The notes under the pieces were generated by a model, which worked only from the letters and a program-made list of their open reading frames with translations, ran no database searches and had not been told where the DNA came from. Positions 50,897 through 60,061 of a DNA stretch of 64,000 nt are shown one piece after another. The stretch comes from Candidatus Electrothrix aestuarii (GTDB lineage: Bacteria > Desulfobacterota > Desulfobulbia > Desulfobulbales > Desulfobulbaceae), in contig CP159373.1 of the NCBI GenBank assembly GCA_032595685.2, positions 4,503,821 through 4,567,820 of the forward strand. The letters run 5' to 3'. Position numbers and translations under genes: made by a program. Position 1 is the stretch's first letter. Each line of letters opens with the position of its first letter.

Positions 50897-51502
50897 ATGC
50901 CATACGGTACATTCGGATCAATTGCAGAAGTTGCCAGAGAATTTGATATTACAGTCAGTGGCAGCACCGCTTTTGTTGAGAAATTACAAATAGAAATTCC
51001 TGATTATCATCTCAATAATCTTGAAAAGAAGCTGGTTGATGATCTGAACTTTATCAATGAAGTGACCATTTGTGAAAGGATCATCAGCCCTATTCTGGAG
51101 CTGGTGTCGGACCAGTATGAATCGCTGAATCTCTGGTCTCATGTACCCTATAACGTGGATCAGGCAAAGGGCTTGGTTGGCGAGCCTGATTACCTGGTAG
51201 CTCCAAAAACAAAGTATGGCGACATGGGAATCCCGCCGCTCTGTATTGTTGAGGCAAAGAAAGATAATTTTGAAGAGGGCTGGACTCAGGCTCTGGCGGA
51301 AATGGTTGCCGCTTCCCTGCAAGGCGCCACGACCTCTTACGGCGTTGTGACAACGGGTAATACCTGGGCATTTGGTAAGCTGGAACAACAAGTGTTTACC
51401 AGAGATCCGAAGAAATTTTCAGCTACGGTTGACTTGCAGGAAATATTTGAGGTATTGAATTGGGTATTCCATCAAGCTGAATCTCTTCTTGGGGAAGAGT
51501 GA
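50897..51502 (+). CDS. HSDR_N-like PD-(D/E)XK nuclease-domain protein
   Basis: A 201-residue protein related to the N-terminal nuclease domain of type I restriction R subunits: GEPDYLVAPK carries the catalytic Asp, CIVEAKKDNFEEGWTQALAEM the E-x-K pair and the conserved Gln, and TTGNTWAFGKL follows. No helicase or methylase domain is attached. It may be a stand-alone defence-type nuclease or a decayed remnant of a restriction gene; the reading frame is intact. Confidence 0.8.
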   Translation: MPYGTFGSIAEVAREFDITVSGSTAFVEKLQIEIPDYHLNNLEKKLVDDLNFINEVTICERIISPILELVSDQYESLNLWSHVPYNVDQAKGLVGEPDYLVAPKTKYGDMGIPPLCIVEAKKDNFEEGWTQALAEMVAASLQGATTSYGVVTTGNTWAFGKLEQQVFTRDPKKFSATVDLQEIFEVLNWVFHQAESLLGEE

Positions 51503-51558
51503 TTTGTTTGAACGTGACAGTTTATAAGCGGATAACATTCCTGGAACGGGGCGAAGGT

Positions 51559-52581
51559 ATGGGGAAAGTGTCTTTTTGGATTATCGTATTTGCCATTATA
51601 AACGTACCGATAGTGTCAGCAGAAAAAGTTTCTCATCCGCCGACTTATGAGCAGATGAAAGAGGCGATTAAGGAAGATGAGTCTTTTGATACGGATTTGT
51701 ATGAAGCACTTCAGTATACCTCAGAGGATATACAGCGGCTGAAGAATACAGGAAATATACAATATATTATAGCCGCCGCATCTCAACTGCATGGCTCTGA
51801 ACGAATTTCTTTGCTGGTGGAGCATTTGAAGGATGTGGAAAAGAATATTTTGGGCCTTTCATTATTGATAACTACGTTGCTGCATGAGGATGAGATAAGA
51901 AAAACACCATCAATAGAGGGCTTGATTCAGAAACTGAAAGAGTTATCCCCGAATAACGGGTACCCATACTATTTGCGAGCCTATTATTATGCCAGAAAAG
52001 GCGATACTGATTTTTGCATAAAATATACCAAACAGGCAACACAATATCCTGTTTTTAATAATTATGAGGTGGAGCTATCTGAAAATTCAATAGCTGGCTC
52101 AATATTTCTTGGATATTCCAAATTAGCGGCTCAGATACACGCACTGGTTCCGCAAAATGATATATTTTTATATTACAAACTTGCTCAGTATATACTGAAA
52201 AACAGCTCAGATAATAAAGCCGATATACTCTTGTGTCTCGAAATGGGAAAAATCCTTCAGGCAGCCAGTACGACCGTAATTAGCGACTATATTTCGATAG
52301 CAATTCTGAAAAAAACATTTGAGGCATTGAAAACATATCAGGAGACAAAGGGAAATTTATCATCGCTCAACAAGTTAAAAGAACGTTTAACGATTCTGAC
52401 AGAGTGTTCAAAAAAGATCAGCACCAATTCTGATATCTCTGAAACAAGATGGGTGGAACATTATGACGAGTTGTACGCAGTTTCAGAACAAAGTGCTATG
52501 AAAAAATTAATAGCTGATTACCCAGCGACTATTGCATTAGATGGTAAGTTAATCGACTGCATTTCCCAAGTAGCACAATAA
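51559..52581 (+). CDS. Exported protein of unknown function, helical repeat-like
   Basis: A 340-residue protein, start MGKVSFWIIVFAIINVPIVSAEK with a signal peptide; the frame is open 60 bp upstream. The mature protein is helix-rich with TPR-like segments (YPYYLRAYYYARKGDTDFCIKYTKQATQYP, ILLCLEMGKILQAAS). No catalytic motif. AT-rich. It is the last gene of the accessory block before the LolA-like gene. Confidence 0.6.
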   Translation: MGKVSFWIIVFAIINVPIVSAEKVSHPPTYEQMKEAIKEDESFDTDLYEALQYTSEDIQRLKNTGNIQYIIAAASQLHGSERISLLVEHLKDVEKNILGLSLLITTLLHEDEIRKTPSIEGLIQKLKELSPNNGYPYYLRAYYYARKGDTDFCIKYTKQATQYPVFNNYEVELSENSIAGSIFLGYSKLAAQIHALVPQNDIFLYYKLAQYILKNSSDNKADILLCLEMGKILQAASTTVISDYISIAILKKTFEALKTYQETKGNLSSLNKLKERLTILTECSKKISTNSDISETRWVEHYDELYAVSEQSAMKKLIADYPATIALDGKLIDCISQVAQ

Positions 52582-52649
52582 AAAGCAAATCGATATCCAG
52601 TTTAAATATCAGCTCTATTTTTAAATTTCAATAAACAGGAGGATACACC

Positions 52650-53441
52650 ATGAAAAAAACAATAATCGCTGCATGCAGCCTGTTTGCCCTGCTGGTCACC
52701 ACGCCGGTTATGGCAGAAGACGTCAACGTGGAAGAAGTTGTGAGCAAGGCCAATCTGGCAGCCTACTATGCCGGTGATGACGGCAAGGCCGAGGTTAACA
52801 TGACCATCACGGACAGCCAAGGAAGGGAGCGAACCCGCGAGTTCATCATCCTGCGAAAAGATAAGGAAGATGGCGGGCAGCAGTTCTTTTACGTCTATTT
52901 CAAGAAACCCAGCGACGTAAGCAAGATGGTCTTCATGGTCCATAAGCATGTGGACAAGGATGATGACCGCTGGATGTACCTGCCAGCCCTGGATCTGGTC
53001 AAGCGGATTGCCGCCTCGGACAAGCGGACCTCTTTTGTCGGCAGTAACTTTATGTACGAGGACGTCTCCGGTCGTAACCTAGCAGAGGACAAGCATGAAC
53101 TGGTGGAGAGCAATGACACCCATTACGTGATCAAGAATACCCCGGTCAAGCCGGATGAAGTGGAGTTTTCTTCCTACACCGTGCAGATCGACAAAAAGAC
53201 CTTCCTGCCGGTCAAGGCCGTATATCTGGATAAGAACGGCAAGGAATACCGCATCGTCGAGGCTACCAAAGTGGAAGAAGTTGACGGTATCCCCACAGTG
53301 ACTGAATCTAAGGTGACTGATCTGGCTGCTGGCAGCAACACTGTCTCTAAATTCAGCAATATTAAATATAACATCGGCCTGAAGGAAGACATTTTCACCG
53401 AGCGCTACCTGCGCCGTCCGCCTCGCGAGGCCCGTCGATAG
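52650..53441 (+). CDS. Outer-membrane lipoprotein-sorting protein (LolA-like, COG2834)
   Basis: A 263-residue periplasmic protein with a signal peptide (IAACSLFALLVTTPVMA) and a LolA/LolB-type beta fold: MTITDSQGRERTREFIILR, DDRWMYLPALDLVKRIAASDKRTSFVGS, FMYEDVSGRNLAEDKHEL, EVEFSSYTVQIDKKTFLPVK. Proteins of this family act with MMPL-type RND exporters to carry a hydrophobic cargo across the periplasm. It is followed 9 bp later by a beta-barrel gene; its exporter is probably the RND protein at 42-45 kb. Confidence 0.88.
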   Translation: MKKTIIAACSLFALLVTTPVMAEDVNVEEVVSKANLAAYYAGDDGKAEVNMTITDSQGRERTREFIILRKDKEDGGQQFFYVYFKKPSDVSKMVFMVHKHVDKDDDRWMYLPALDLVKRIAASDKRTSFVGSNFMYEDVSGRNLAEDKHELVESNDTHYVIKNTPVKPDEVEFSSYTVQIDKKTFLPVKAVYLDKNGKEYRIVEATKVEEVDGIPTVTESKVTDLAAGSNTVSKFSNIKYNIGLKEDIFTERYLRRPPREARR

Positions 53442-53449
53442 GAGGAAGC

Positions 53450-54742
53450 ATGAAGAAAACAGCATTACTTGCTTTATCTGTCCTGCTGGCCTGCAATGCC
53501 AGCTCAGTAACTGCTGAGGACGAAAGCAAATCGTTATCGTTGACTGATCGGCTCTATGATGATTACGGCATTGAAATGCTCGGCTTTGCTGAAACCCGCT
53601 GGGGCGCCCGCTTGGTTGATGATGACAACGAGGATACCATGAGTATCGGCGAGGCCCGTGCTCAGCTGGAGTTGACCCGTTATTTTGATGCCTTTACGCT
53701 CCAATTCAAAGGCGATCTCCTGGCTGATGCGGTGACCGAGGAATTTGATGCAGATATCCGGGGCCTGAACGTGGCCTTCCGGCCCAGCGATGTCTTGGAT
53801 GTCAAGATTGGACGGATGGTCTCCACCTGGGGAACCGGTGATCTGGTTTTTATCAATGATATGTTTCCCAAGGACTGGCAGTCCTTTTTCATCGGTCGAG
53901 ATGACGAGTACCTGAAGCAGGCCTCTAACTCTTTCCGAACCGGGATCTTCCTTGGTGATTACACCATTGATGTGGTTTACACCCCGCATTTTCAGGGTTC
54001 CGAGTTTGTCAGCGGCGAGCGTTTGTCCTATTTCAATCCCGGTGCAGGCCAGATTGTGGGCCAGAATATGGTCATGGCAGATGATGCCCCGGATGAATAT
54101 TTTAACGATGACGAAACCTCTCTTCGTCTGTCCCGCCGTTTTGGTGGCGTGGAAACAGCCCTGTACGGCTATATGGGCTTTTGGCAGGAGCCTGAGGGTA
54201 TGGATGCCACTACAGGCAAGGCTATTTATCCCCGCCTGAATGTCTGGGGTGCTTCTGCTCGTTCGCCTCTGCTGGGTGGTATAGGTAACGTCGAAGTGGG
54301 CTATTATGATTCCTTTGATGATGAAGACGGCCTGAACCCCTATGTTCGCCCTTCGGAATACCGGTTCCTGGTTGGGTTTGAGAGGGAGCTGGCACACGAA
54401 CTTACTGGTGGCTTTCAGTATTATATGGAGGTCATCGACGAGTACGAGAATTATGAGCAAACCCTTGCGCCAGGTATGAATGCACGGGATGAGTACCGCC
54501 AGATGCTCACCATGCGCCTGACCAAGCTGATGATGCAGCAGACGCTGACCCTGTCGCTCTTTGTCTACTACTCACCCACGGATCAGGATGGCTATGTCCG
54601 TCCGAAATTCCAGTATAAACTCACCGATAACTTGCGGATTGACGGTGGCTTCAACCTGTTCTGGGGCGAGGACGAGCATACCTTCTGGGGCAGATTCCAG
54701 GATAATACCAACGCCTTTGTTGGGGTCCGCTACAGCTTTTAA
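53450..54742 (+). CDS. Predicted outer-membrane beta-barrel protein
   Basis: A 430-residue protein with a signal peptide (ALLALSVLLACNASSVTA), alternating strand-like segments such as GFAETRWGARLVDD, YFDAFTLQFKGDLLADAVT and FRPSDVLDVKIGRMVSTWGTGD, and a C-terminal beta-signal ending GVRYSF with a terminal Phe. It resembles the DUF1302-like barrel proteins found beside RND exporters and LolA-like proteins. Probably the outer-membrane part of the same hydrophobic-substrate export path. Confidence 0.82.
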   Translation: MKKTALLALSVLLACNASSVTAEDESKSLSLTDRLYDDYGIEMLGFAETRWGARLVDDDNEDTMSIGEARAQLELTRYFDAFTLQFKGDLLADAVTEEFDADIRGLNVAFRPSDVLDVKIGRMVSTWGTGDLVFINDMFPKDWQSFFIGRDDEYLKQASNSFRTGIFLGDYTIDVVYTPHFQGSEFVSGERLSYFNPGAGQIVGQNMVMADDAPDEYFNDDETSLRLSRRFGGVETALYGYMGFWQEPEGMDATTGKAIYPRLNVWGASARSPLLGGIGNVEVGYYDSFDDEDGLNPYVRPSEYRFLVGFERELAHELTGGFQYYMEVIDEYENYEQTLAPGMNARDEYRQMLTMRLTKLMMQQTLTLSLFVYYSPTDQDGYVRPKFQYKLTDNLRIDGGFNLFWGEDEHTFWGRFQDNTNAFVGVRYSF

Positions 54743-54792
54743 TGGAATGAAACGAAAAGAACAGGAAGTGTGTGTTGATTTTTGAGGTGCAG

Positions 54793-55020
54793 ATGATCGT
54801 TATTGATTGGATTCACAGCATTGCTGGTTTTCTTGTTATTATGGGACTTGTTTTGGGGTTTGATTGTGGAGGTAATCCATTCTTTGTTCATCCATATTTT
54901 CTTCTTCTTTCCCTTCTTGTCGGATTGAACTTATTTCAGTCCGGATTTACTAAACGTATCCCCCAGGAGTTGCTTCTGATAAAACTGGGGGTGCCTGAAA
55001 GCAGGGAAGAAAAAAAATGA
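54793..55020 (+). CDS. DUF2892-like small membrane protein, copy 1
   Basis: A 75-residue protein starting MIVIDWIHSIAG, with GAGGTG upstream. Two membrane hairpin helices (GFLVIMGLVLGFDCGGNPFF, YFLLLSLLVGLNLFQSGFT) match the DUF2892/YgaP membrane domain; it lacks the CP at the end that many carry. Tandem with a paralogue 58 bp downstream. Confidence 0.75.
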   Translation: MIVIDWIHSIAGFLVIMGLVLGFDCGGNPFFVHPYFLLLSLLVGLNLFQSGFTKRIPQELLLIKLGVPESREEKK

Positions 55021-55078
55021 TTATTATACTTGGTGGGAATTGTTCCCGTATCTGTAATGCATAACGTGGAGATTTATC

Positions 55079-55321
55079 ATGATAGTTACCGATTGGATTC
55101 ATACTATTGCAGGAACCTTTATCATTATCGGACTGGCTCTGGGGTTTGACTGCGGTGGCAACCCGCTTTTTATGCACCAGTACTGGCTCTTTCTTCCCCT
55201 CTTTGTTGGCTTGAACCTCTTTCAGTTCGGCTTCACAAAGTTCTGCCCGCTTGGGATCATCCTGAAGGCGCTGGGGGTGCCAGAAACCAGGAAGGGTGGA
55301 GGAAGTTGCTGCGGGAAGTAA
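55079..55321 (+). CDS. DUF2892-like small membrane protein, copy 2
   Basis: An 80-residue paralogue of the preceding gene: DWIHTIAGTFIIIGLALGFD, WLFLPLFVGLNLFQFGFTKFCPLGIILKALGVPE and a cysteine tail GGGSCCGK. The FCPLGIIL segment is the standard DUF2892 ending and the CC tail could bind a metal or sulfur species. Such proteins often adjoin rhodanese or sulfur-metabolism genes; here only the duplicate is next to it. Confidence 0.8.
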   Translation: MIVTDWIHTIAGTFIIIGLALGFDCGGNPLFMHQYWLFLPLFVGLNLFQFGFTKFCPLGIILKALGVPETRKGGGSCCGK

Positions 55322-55366
55322 ACGTTGATTACGAGCCTATTAGCTCAATCGAATCATAACGAGAGA

Positions 55367-55425
55367 ACAAAAAAGAAAAGTAGCCCCTCGTACTCGTGCA
55401 GTATATGGGAGCTGCTTTCTTTTTT
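55367..55425. terminator. Probable bidirectional terminator
   Basis: AAAAAAGAAAAGTAGC and GCTGCTTTCTTTTTT form an A/T-flanked inverted repeat around a 28-base loop between the second DUF2892 gene and the converging subtilisin-like gene. Confidence 0.5.
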
Positions 55426-55469
55426 AAGAGGAGAGCTGCTGAATCAAGGTGGGGTTCCTCTACTTTTTC

Positions 55470-57281
55470 TTATTTGACCAGAAGCATTAACCAGGGAAGG
55501 CTTTTCTTTTGCTTTTTCAAAGGATTAATTCCGGTAATAATAAGAGAAAATTCCTGGGTGCCTCCTGTGATATCCCCTTCATGGAAAACTGTAATTGTAT
55601 ATGAACCGGTAGCTGGGGTATCAATGACTACCTGCTCGACATTATCAAGATCGTTATCCCCGGTTGTTGCAGGGGTAGAAGGATTTTGTCCATCAAGGAC
55701 ATAGGGATAGTAGGTTATTACTCCATTACTGACAGTCATATCCAGATCATTCACCAGCATAACATCGGTTGGGTCCACCGCAATAGCTGGCGAGGTACCA
55801 GGAGGATCTGTCCAGGCAGTCGTAATAACCAAGGGCTGATCACCTGACGCTTTCACTGTCAGGGTATACGGTATACTCGGTGAATATGTTTCTTCCATGA
55901 TAAGTGCAGAGTGGCCGTTTTCAGAAATAACCTTAGCAGCCGCCTTTGTATTCATAAGTCCCCAGCCGAACATATAATCAGGTCCATCAGATGGTCCGGC
56001 TTCATCCGCAGTATGGATAGCTAGGGCTTTCAAGGTAGCAGCCCGCATAAAAGAACCGCTGTGAAGATTGCGATAATGCTGCTGAAGCAGAAGCAACGAT
56101 CCTGTTACACCGGGCACAGCCATCGAAGTTCCGCTCCAAGAAAGATACCCCGCAGTTGACGTGGCGATAGAGGAATATACCCCCATTCCGCTAGTGACAA
56201 GATCTGGTTTAATGCGACCGTCATCTGTAGGTCCCCAACCAGTGAAGGAGGTCATGACGACTGCGCTTGGATCTCCACTTTCCGGATACCCACCAAGAAG
56301 ATCTTCAACAGCACTTATGGTCAATATATTCTTGGCAGTTCCAGCAGTTGAAATACAATCATAACCGCCAGACCCGCAATCATCATCTCTCGGCGTGCTT
56401 GTTGTATTAAATGTTTCAAATCCAGCTGTTCCCCAGGCACAGTAATCAACTCCATCTTCTGGACTGAGATCAGCTCTATTATTACCGGCTGATCTCACAA
56501 TCAGATAGTAGGGGGCATTATAGGCTATATTATCTGCGGCTTGTGCAGATGAATCATAGAAACCAAATTTATAATCTTCTGTATCACCATTATTACCATA
56601 CCAAATTCGTTCTGCCGAGCAAGAGCCCATTGGGGAAGAGAGGTACCACCAACCAGTGGCTTGTTCATACGAATGATTAGAGAGTAAAAGGCCGGAAGCG
56701 GCAGCAGCAGCCATTTCTGCACTGTCTGAGTTCCAGTCGTAAGCCTCCAGGTGGGCTGCAGGACTCATTCCTATTGCATCAGCATCAACACCAGAGGCTA
56801 TCAAGGTACCAGCGATATGCGTTGAATGATGACTGATAGACGCTGGAGAGTCACCTTGTGTCACTCGTCCGGTGAGCTCCTGATGAGTGGAGAGAACTGC
56901 CGCTTCATCCCATTGCCCAACAGTCATACCACTTCCATCAAGCTCCAGGCCCAAAGATCCTCCGCTTCGCACCTCATCGGTAGAAATGGTATCGGCAGAA
57001 TCCAGATTTGTTGTATGGTAATAGATAGGCACCCCTTTTGGTGTCAGCCCCTGAAGTTCCATAAAGCCACCATGAGGCGTTTCCGCACGAATTACCCAAT
57101 TCTTTTGTTTTGCAAGCTCTCTTGCGTTTTGCAGGGCACTCATATTATTTTTCTTCAAAACCTCTGCAAGATCTAATAATTTTTCACCTTGCTTATCGCT
57201 CCCTCTCACATCCTGCGACCAGCAGCTACTACTCACAATAAGAAGAGCAAAAACTGGCAGGACATAGCTTACGTTACTCAT
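55470..57281 (-). CDS. Secreted subtilisin-like (S8) serine protease
   Basis: A 603-residue protein. Signal peptide (YVLPVFALLIVSSSCWS, possibly lipidated at the Cys). The S8 triad is visible: D125 in TVGQWDEA, H152 in HHSTHIAGTL, Ser in SWSGTSMAVPG, and the oxyanion Asn likely in YLIVRSAGNNRADLS. The C-terminal 150 residues form a beta-rich P-like/pre-peptidase domain (VVIDTPATGSYTITVFHEGD). It is probably an extracellular or surface protease acting on protein substrates. Monocistronic. Confidence 0.9.
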   Translation of the reverse strand: MSNVSYVLPVFALLIVSSSCWSQDVRGSDKQGEKLLDLAEVLKKNNMSALQNARELAKQKNWVIRAETPHGGFMELQGLTPKGVPIYYHTTNLDSADTISTDEVRSGGSLGLELDGSGMTVGQWDEAAVLSTHQELTGRVTQGDSPASISHHSTHIAGTLIASGVDADAIGMSPAAHLEAYDWNSDSAEMAAAAASGLLLSNHSYEQATGWWYLSSPMGSCSAERIWYGNNGDTEDYKFGFYDSSAQAADNIAYNAPYYLIVRSAGNNRADLSPEDGVDYCAWGTAGFETFNTTSTPRDDDCGSGGYDCISTAGTAKNILTISAVEDLLGGYPESGDPSAVVMTSFTGWGPTDDGRIKPDLVTSGMGVYSSIATSTAGYLSWSGTSMAVPGVTGSLLLLQQHYRNLHSGSFMRAATLKALAIHTADEAGPSDGPDYMFGWGLMNTKAAAKVISENGHSALIMEETYSPSIPYTLTVKASGDQPLVITTAWTDPPGTSPAIAVDPTDVMLVNDLDMTVSNGVITYYPYVLDGQNPSTPATTGDNDLDNVEQVVIDTPATGSYTITVFHEGDITGGTQEFSLIITGINPLKKQKKSLPWLMLLVK

Positions 57282-57644
57282 AACATGACTCCTCCGGTAT
57301 TTTTTTTCTCAGCAAGAACGCATTATCCACACTTAGAAATCATCTCGCTAAAAGCTATAACAATAGAATATCATGTTATCTCTCCACATGGAATAATGAT
57401 TATATCTACAAGACTTCAAACAGATAAACCACACCGATAATTCTCAAAAACATACCTTTATTTATTAGCAAAATCTACTAAGCATAATGATTATTTCCTC
57501 GCGCACAAAAAAAGAGCCTGCTTTCTATCCATAGTCAAATTGATAGTGAGATTGCAGGAAGCTCAGTACCATGATATGTTTATCCGAGTTTTTATTAGCT
57601 ACTCTCCCCATATATTTCACATCCCTTTTAAGTTAGATACGTAT
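57282..57644. other. AT-rich intergenic region between divergent protease genes
   Basis: About 360 bp containing the promoters of the subtilisin-like gene (minus) and the proline-peptidase gene (plus). An open frame before the peptidase start (from 57540) adds a hydrophobic, non-family N-terminus and is not credible. No repeats or RNA genes seen. Confidence 0.5.
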
Positions 57645-58742
57645 ATGCACAAACAACGCATTAAGAAAATTCAGAAAACCTTGCAGCGGCGAAAACTCGA
57701 TGCTGTCCTCATTACCCAGCCTCAAAATCGGCTCTATTTAAGTGGTTACACAGCTGATGACCACGGTATTCAGGAGAGTTCTGGGGTGCTGCTTATCCCG
57801 AAGAAAGGAAAGCCTTGGTTATTAACAGATTTCCGTTTTTTCCTCCAGGCTGAGGAAGAAGCTCAGGGCTTTACAGTAGAGGTCTATCGCAAGGGCCTGC
57901 TTGATCTCCTCAAGAAGCTACTCCCTGCTTTGCATGTCCAACGCTTAGGGTTTGAGAGCCATTATTTTCTCCATTCATCTGTCCAGAAATTGGAGGAAAT
58001 GACCAAGAAGATTAAGGTAGAGCTTGTACCTCTCCTGGATCTGGTTGAACCCATGCGGGTCATCAAGACTGAAGAGGAGATTCAGCTGATTAAAAAATCC
58101 GTCCTGCTGAATGAAAAGGTATTTCAGACAGTTCATAAAAGTATAGAGCCGGGCATGACAGAAATAGAGATAGCCCTTGCCCTGGAACAGACCATGCGGA
58201 AAATGGGGGCCGAGGGGCCAAGCTTTGAAACCATTGTCGCCTTTGGTCAGAATGCGGCAAAACCCCATGCCGTACCCTGTAATAGAATTTTAAAGGACGG
58301 AGAGCTTGTGCTCATTGATATGGGCCTGCTCCTCCAAGGCTATTGTTCTGATATGACGCGTACTTTTGTGGTGGGTAAACCGAAGAAAAAATTTCTGCAA
58401 CGTCTCCGGGTGGTACGTAAGGCCCAACTTGCCGGAATAAAGGCAATCCGGGCAGGAGCAGTCTGTCGGGAGGTGGATAAGGCGGCCCGCAAAGTCATTG
58501 CTGACGCGGGCTATGGTGATTTCTTCGGCCATAGCCTGGGACACGGGGTCGGGCTGGCTGTCCATGAGGACCCTAGCTTAGGACCAAGGAACAGAACAAA
58601 GCTTCGAGCCGGGATGATTGTGACCATTGAGCCTGGAATCTACCTGCCGGACTGGGGTGGAATCCGTTTAGAAAATATGGCCGTTGTTCGCGAGGAAGGT
58701 TGTGACGTGCTGAATGAAGATACAACCGGGCTTGATCTCTAG
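57645..58742 (+). CDS. M24-family Xaa-Pro peptidase
   Basis: A 365-residue protein started at MHKQRIKKIQKTLQRRK. The N-terminal creatinase-like domain (to about 130) has LITQPQNRLYLSGYTADD. The C-terminal pita-bread domain has all five metal ligands in context: VLIDMGLLL-GYCSDMTRTF (two Asp), FGHSLGHGVGLAVHEDP (His), TIEPGIYLP (Glu) and GGIRLENM (Glu). It removes residues in front of proline or cleaves Xaa-Pro dipeptides; aminopeptidase P and prolidase cannot be told apart here. No obvious ribosome site. Followed by an intrinsic terminator. Confidence 0.9.
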   Translation: MHKQRIKKIQKTLQRRKLDAVLITQPQNRLYLSGYTADDHGIQESSGVLLIPKKGKPWLLTDFRFFLQAEEEAQGFTVEVYRKGLLDLLKKLLPALHVQRLGFESHYFLHSSVQKLEEMTKKIKVELVPLLDLVEPMRVIKTEEEIQLIKKSVLLNEKVFQTVHKSIEPGMTEIEIALALEQTMRKMGAEGPSFETIVAFGQNAAKPHAVPCNRILKDGELVLIDMGLLLQGYCSDMTRTFVVGKPKKKFLQRLRVVRKAQLAGIKAIRAGAVCREVDKAARKVIADAGYGDFFGHSLGHGVGLAVHEDPSLGPRNRTKLRAGMIVTIEPGIYLPDWGGIRLENMAVVREEGCDVLNEDTTGLDL

Positions 58743-58765
58743 CCCTTGAGAAAATTACAGTTTAC

Positions 58766-58786
58766 CGTTTCCTACGAAACGTTTTT
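58766..58786 (+). terminator. Intrinsic terminator after the Xaa-Pro peptidase
   Basis: CGTTTC-CTAC-GAAACG followed by five Ts; short but standard. Confidence 0.65.
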
Positions 58787-58826
58787 GTAAAGTATATCAA
58801 TATAAAAAGACTAAGGAGAATTGACC

Positions 58827-59990
58827 ATGAAGCATTTTTTCCTGTTGCTGCTCTGCTGCTCAGCGCTCTGCTGTACCACTGCGTACAGCCATGAGCTTCC
58901 AGAGGGAGCAGTCCCTTTGGCAAAATCCGAGGAGTGTGCCTCTTGCCATCCCACCATTTATAAGGAATGGCAGGAGTCCTTTCATTCCAAATCATCTGCT
59001 CTCACAGACCTTGCCCACGGTGCCGTGCATAAGGCCTTTCTCAAGGCTATGGAGCAAAAAGGCAAGAAAGGTAATTATCACTGCGCAAACTGCCATGCTC
59101 CTATGGCGGATAATATCAAAGAGCTGATGGGTGGCACGGCTAACCTGGACGAAAAAAACTGGACTCACACTGAGGGTACAGGATGCGTTTTCTGTCATCG
59201 GGTTGAATCCATTGTAGAGCAAGAGAGATTTAACCACTATACATTGAATAAAAATGGTACCTTTCATACCAGCAAACCAGCAAAGGAGGGATTGCCGCAT
59301 GCAATGGGACAATCTGAGCTCTTTGCTGAAGGTCAAATGTGCATGGGCTGCCATAGTCATAAGACGAACGGCAAGGGTGTACCGATCTGTGAAATGGAGG
59401 ACGAGGTACAAGGCAATTGTCTGGAATGCCATATGCCTGTGGTTGAAGGCAGGGCCACGGTAGGCAGTGACGGCTCAACCCATCGTTCGCATAAGATGCC
59501 TGGTGGTCACGATATCGAGATGCTGAAAAAGGCAGCCACCCTTGATGCAGAAATCATCTCTGAAGGGGATGCACAAAGTCTTGTGGTCACCGTGACAAAC
59601 ATAATCAAGCACACCTTCCCCTCAAGCAACCCCATGCGCATTGCCTTTGTAAAGGCTATTGCCAAGGATAAGGACGGCAACACAGTATGGGAAAATTTTA
59701 AAGAAAGCCCGCTGGAAGATAAGCAAGCCCTGTTCTTTAAGGCCTTCAAGGCCGGTGAGAAAAAAGGCGTTCCGTCTTGGGCTGCTGATGGCATCGCCTT
59801 TGACACGCGGCTTCCTGCCGGTGAGACCCGCAAAATTACCTACCCTCTAGAGAATCCGGCAATCACACAGGTTGATGTTATGTTGATCTATCGTCTCTTC
59901 CCGCCTAAGGCTATCAAGGCTTTTGCTATTCCTGAAGACGGCGTAAATGAAAAGATCTACCCAATCGCCAAGAAAAGCCTGACCCTGTAA
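58827..59990 (+). CDS. Periplasmic multiheme c-type cytochrome, five CXXCH sites
   Basis: A 387-residue protein; ATG 58827 follows AAGGAG. Signal peptide (FFLLLLCCSALCCTTAYS). Five heme-binding motifs: CASCH, CANCH, CVFCH, CMGCH and CLECH, with distal His residues in between, resembling the cytochrome c554/NrfB-like multiheme fold. The C-terminal third (about 235-387) has no heme and is a beta-rich domain (SLVVTVTNIIKHTFPSSNPMRIAF). It would carry electrons in the periplasm, e.g. in sulfur-compound or extracellular electron transfer. It is not next to an obvious reductase. Confidence 0.9.
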   Translation: MKHFFLLLLCCSALCCTTAYSHELPEGAVPLAKSEECASCHPTIYKEWQESFHSKSSALTDLAHGAVHKAFLKAMEQKGKKGNYHCANCHAPMADNIKELMGGTANLDEKNWTHTEGTGCVFCHRVESIVEQERFNHYTLNKNGTFHTSKPAKEGLPHAMGQSELFAEGQMCMGCHSHKTNGKGVPICEMEDEVQGNCLECHMPVVEGRATVGSDGSTHRSHKMPGGHDIEMLKKAATLDAEIISEGDAQSLVVTVTNIIKHTFPSSNPMRIAFVKAIAKDKDGNTVWENFKESPLEDKQALFFKAFKAGEKKGVPSWAADGIAFDTRLPAGETRKITYPLENPAITQVDVMLIYRLFPPKAIKAFAIPEDGVNEKIYPIAKKSLTL

Positions 59991-60025
59991 GGCTGTTTGA
60001 TATAGGCTATTGTCAAATTTCGTCA

Positions 60026-60051
60026 TCCCTCCCCTGCTCGCAGGGGAGGGA
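60026..60051. terminator. GC-rich hairpin between convergent genes
   Basis: TCCCTCCCCTG / CAGGGGAGGGA with loop CTCG, 11-bp perfect stem, between the five-heme cytochrome and rlpA. No T-run; probably a factor-assisted or shared terminator. Confidence 0.6.
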
Positions 60052-60061
60052 TAAATAAGCT

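Noticed and set aside
53534-54460. 308-residue frame opposite the beta-barrel gene
   Set aside because: Antisense to a gene with signal peptide and beta-signal; no family features.
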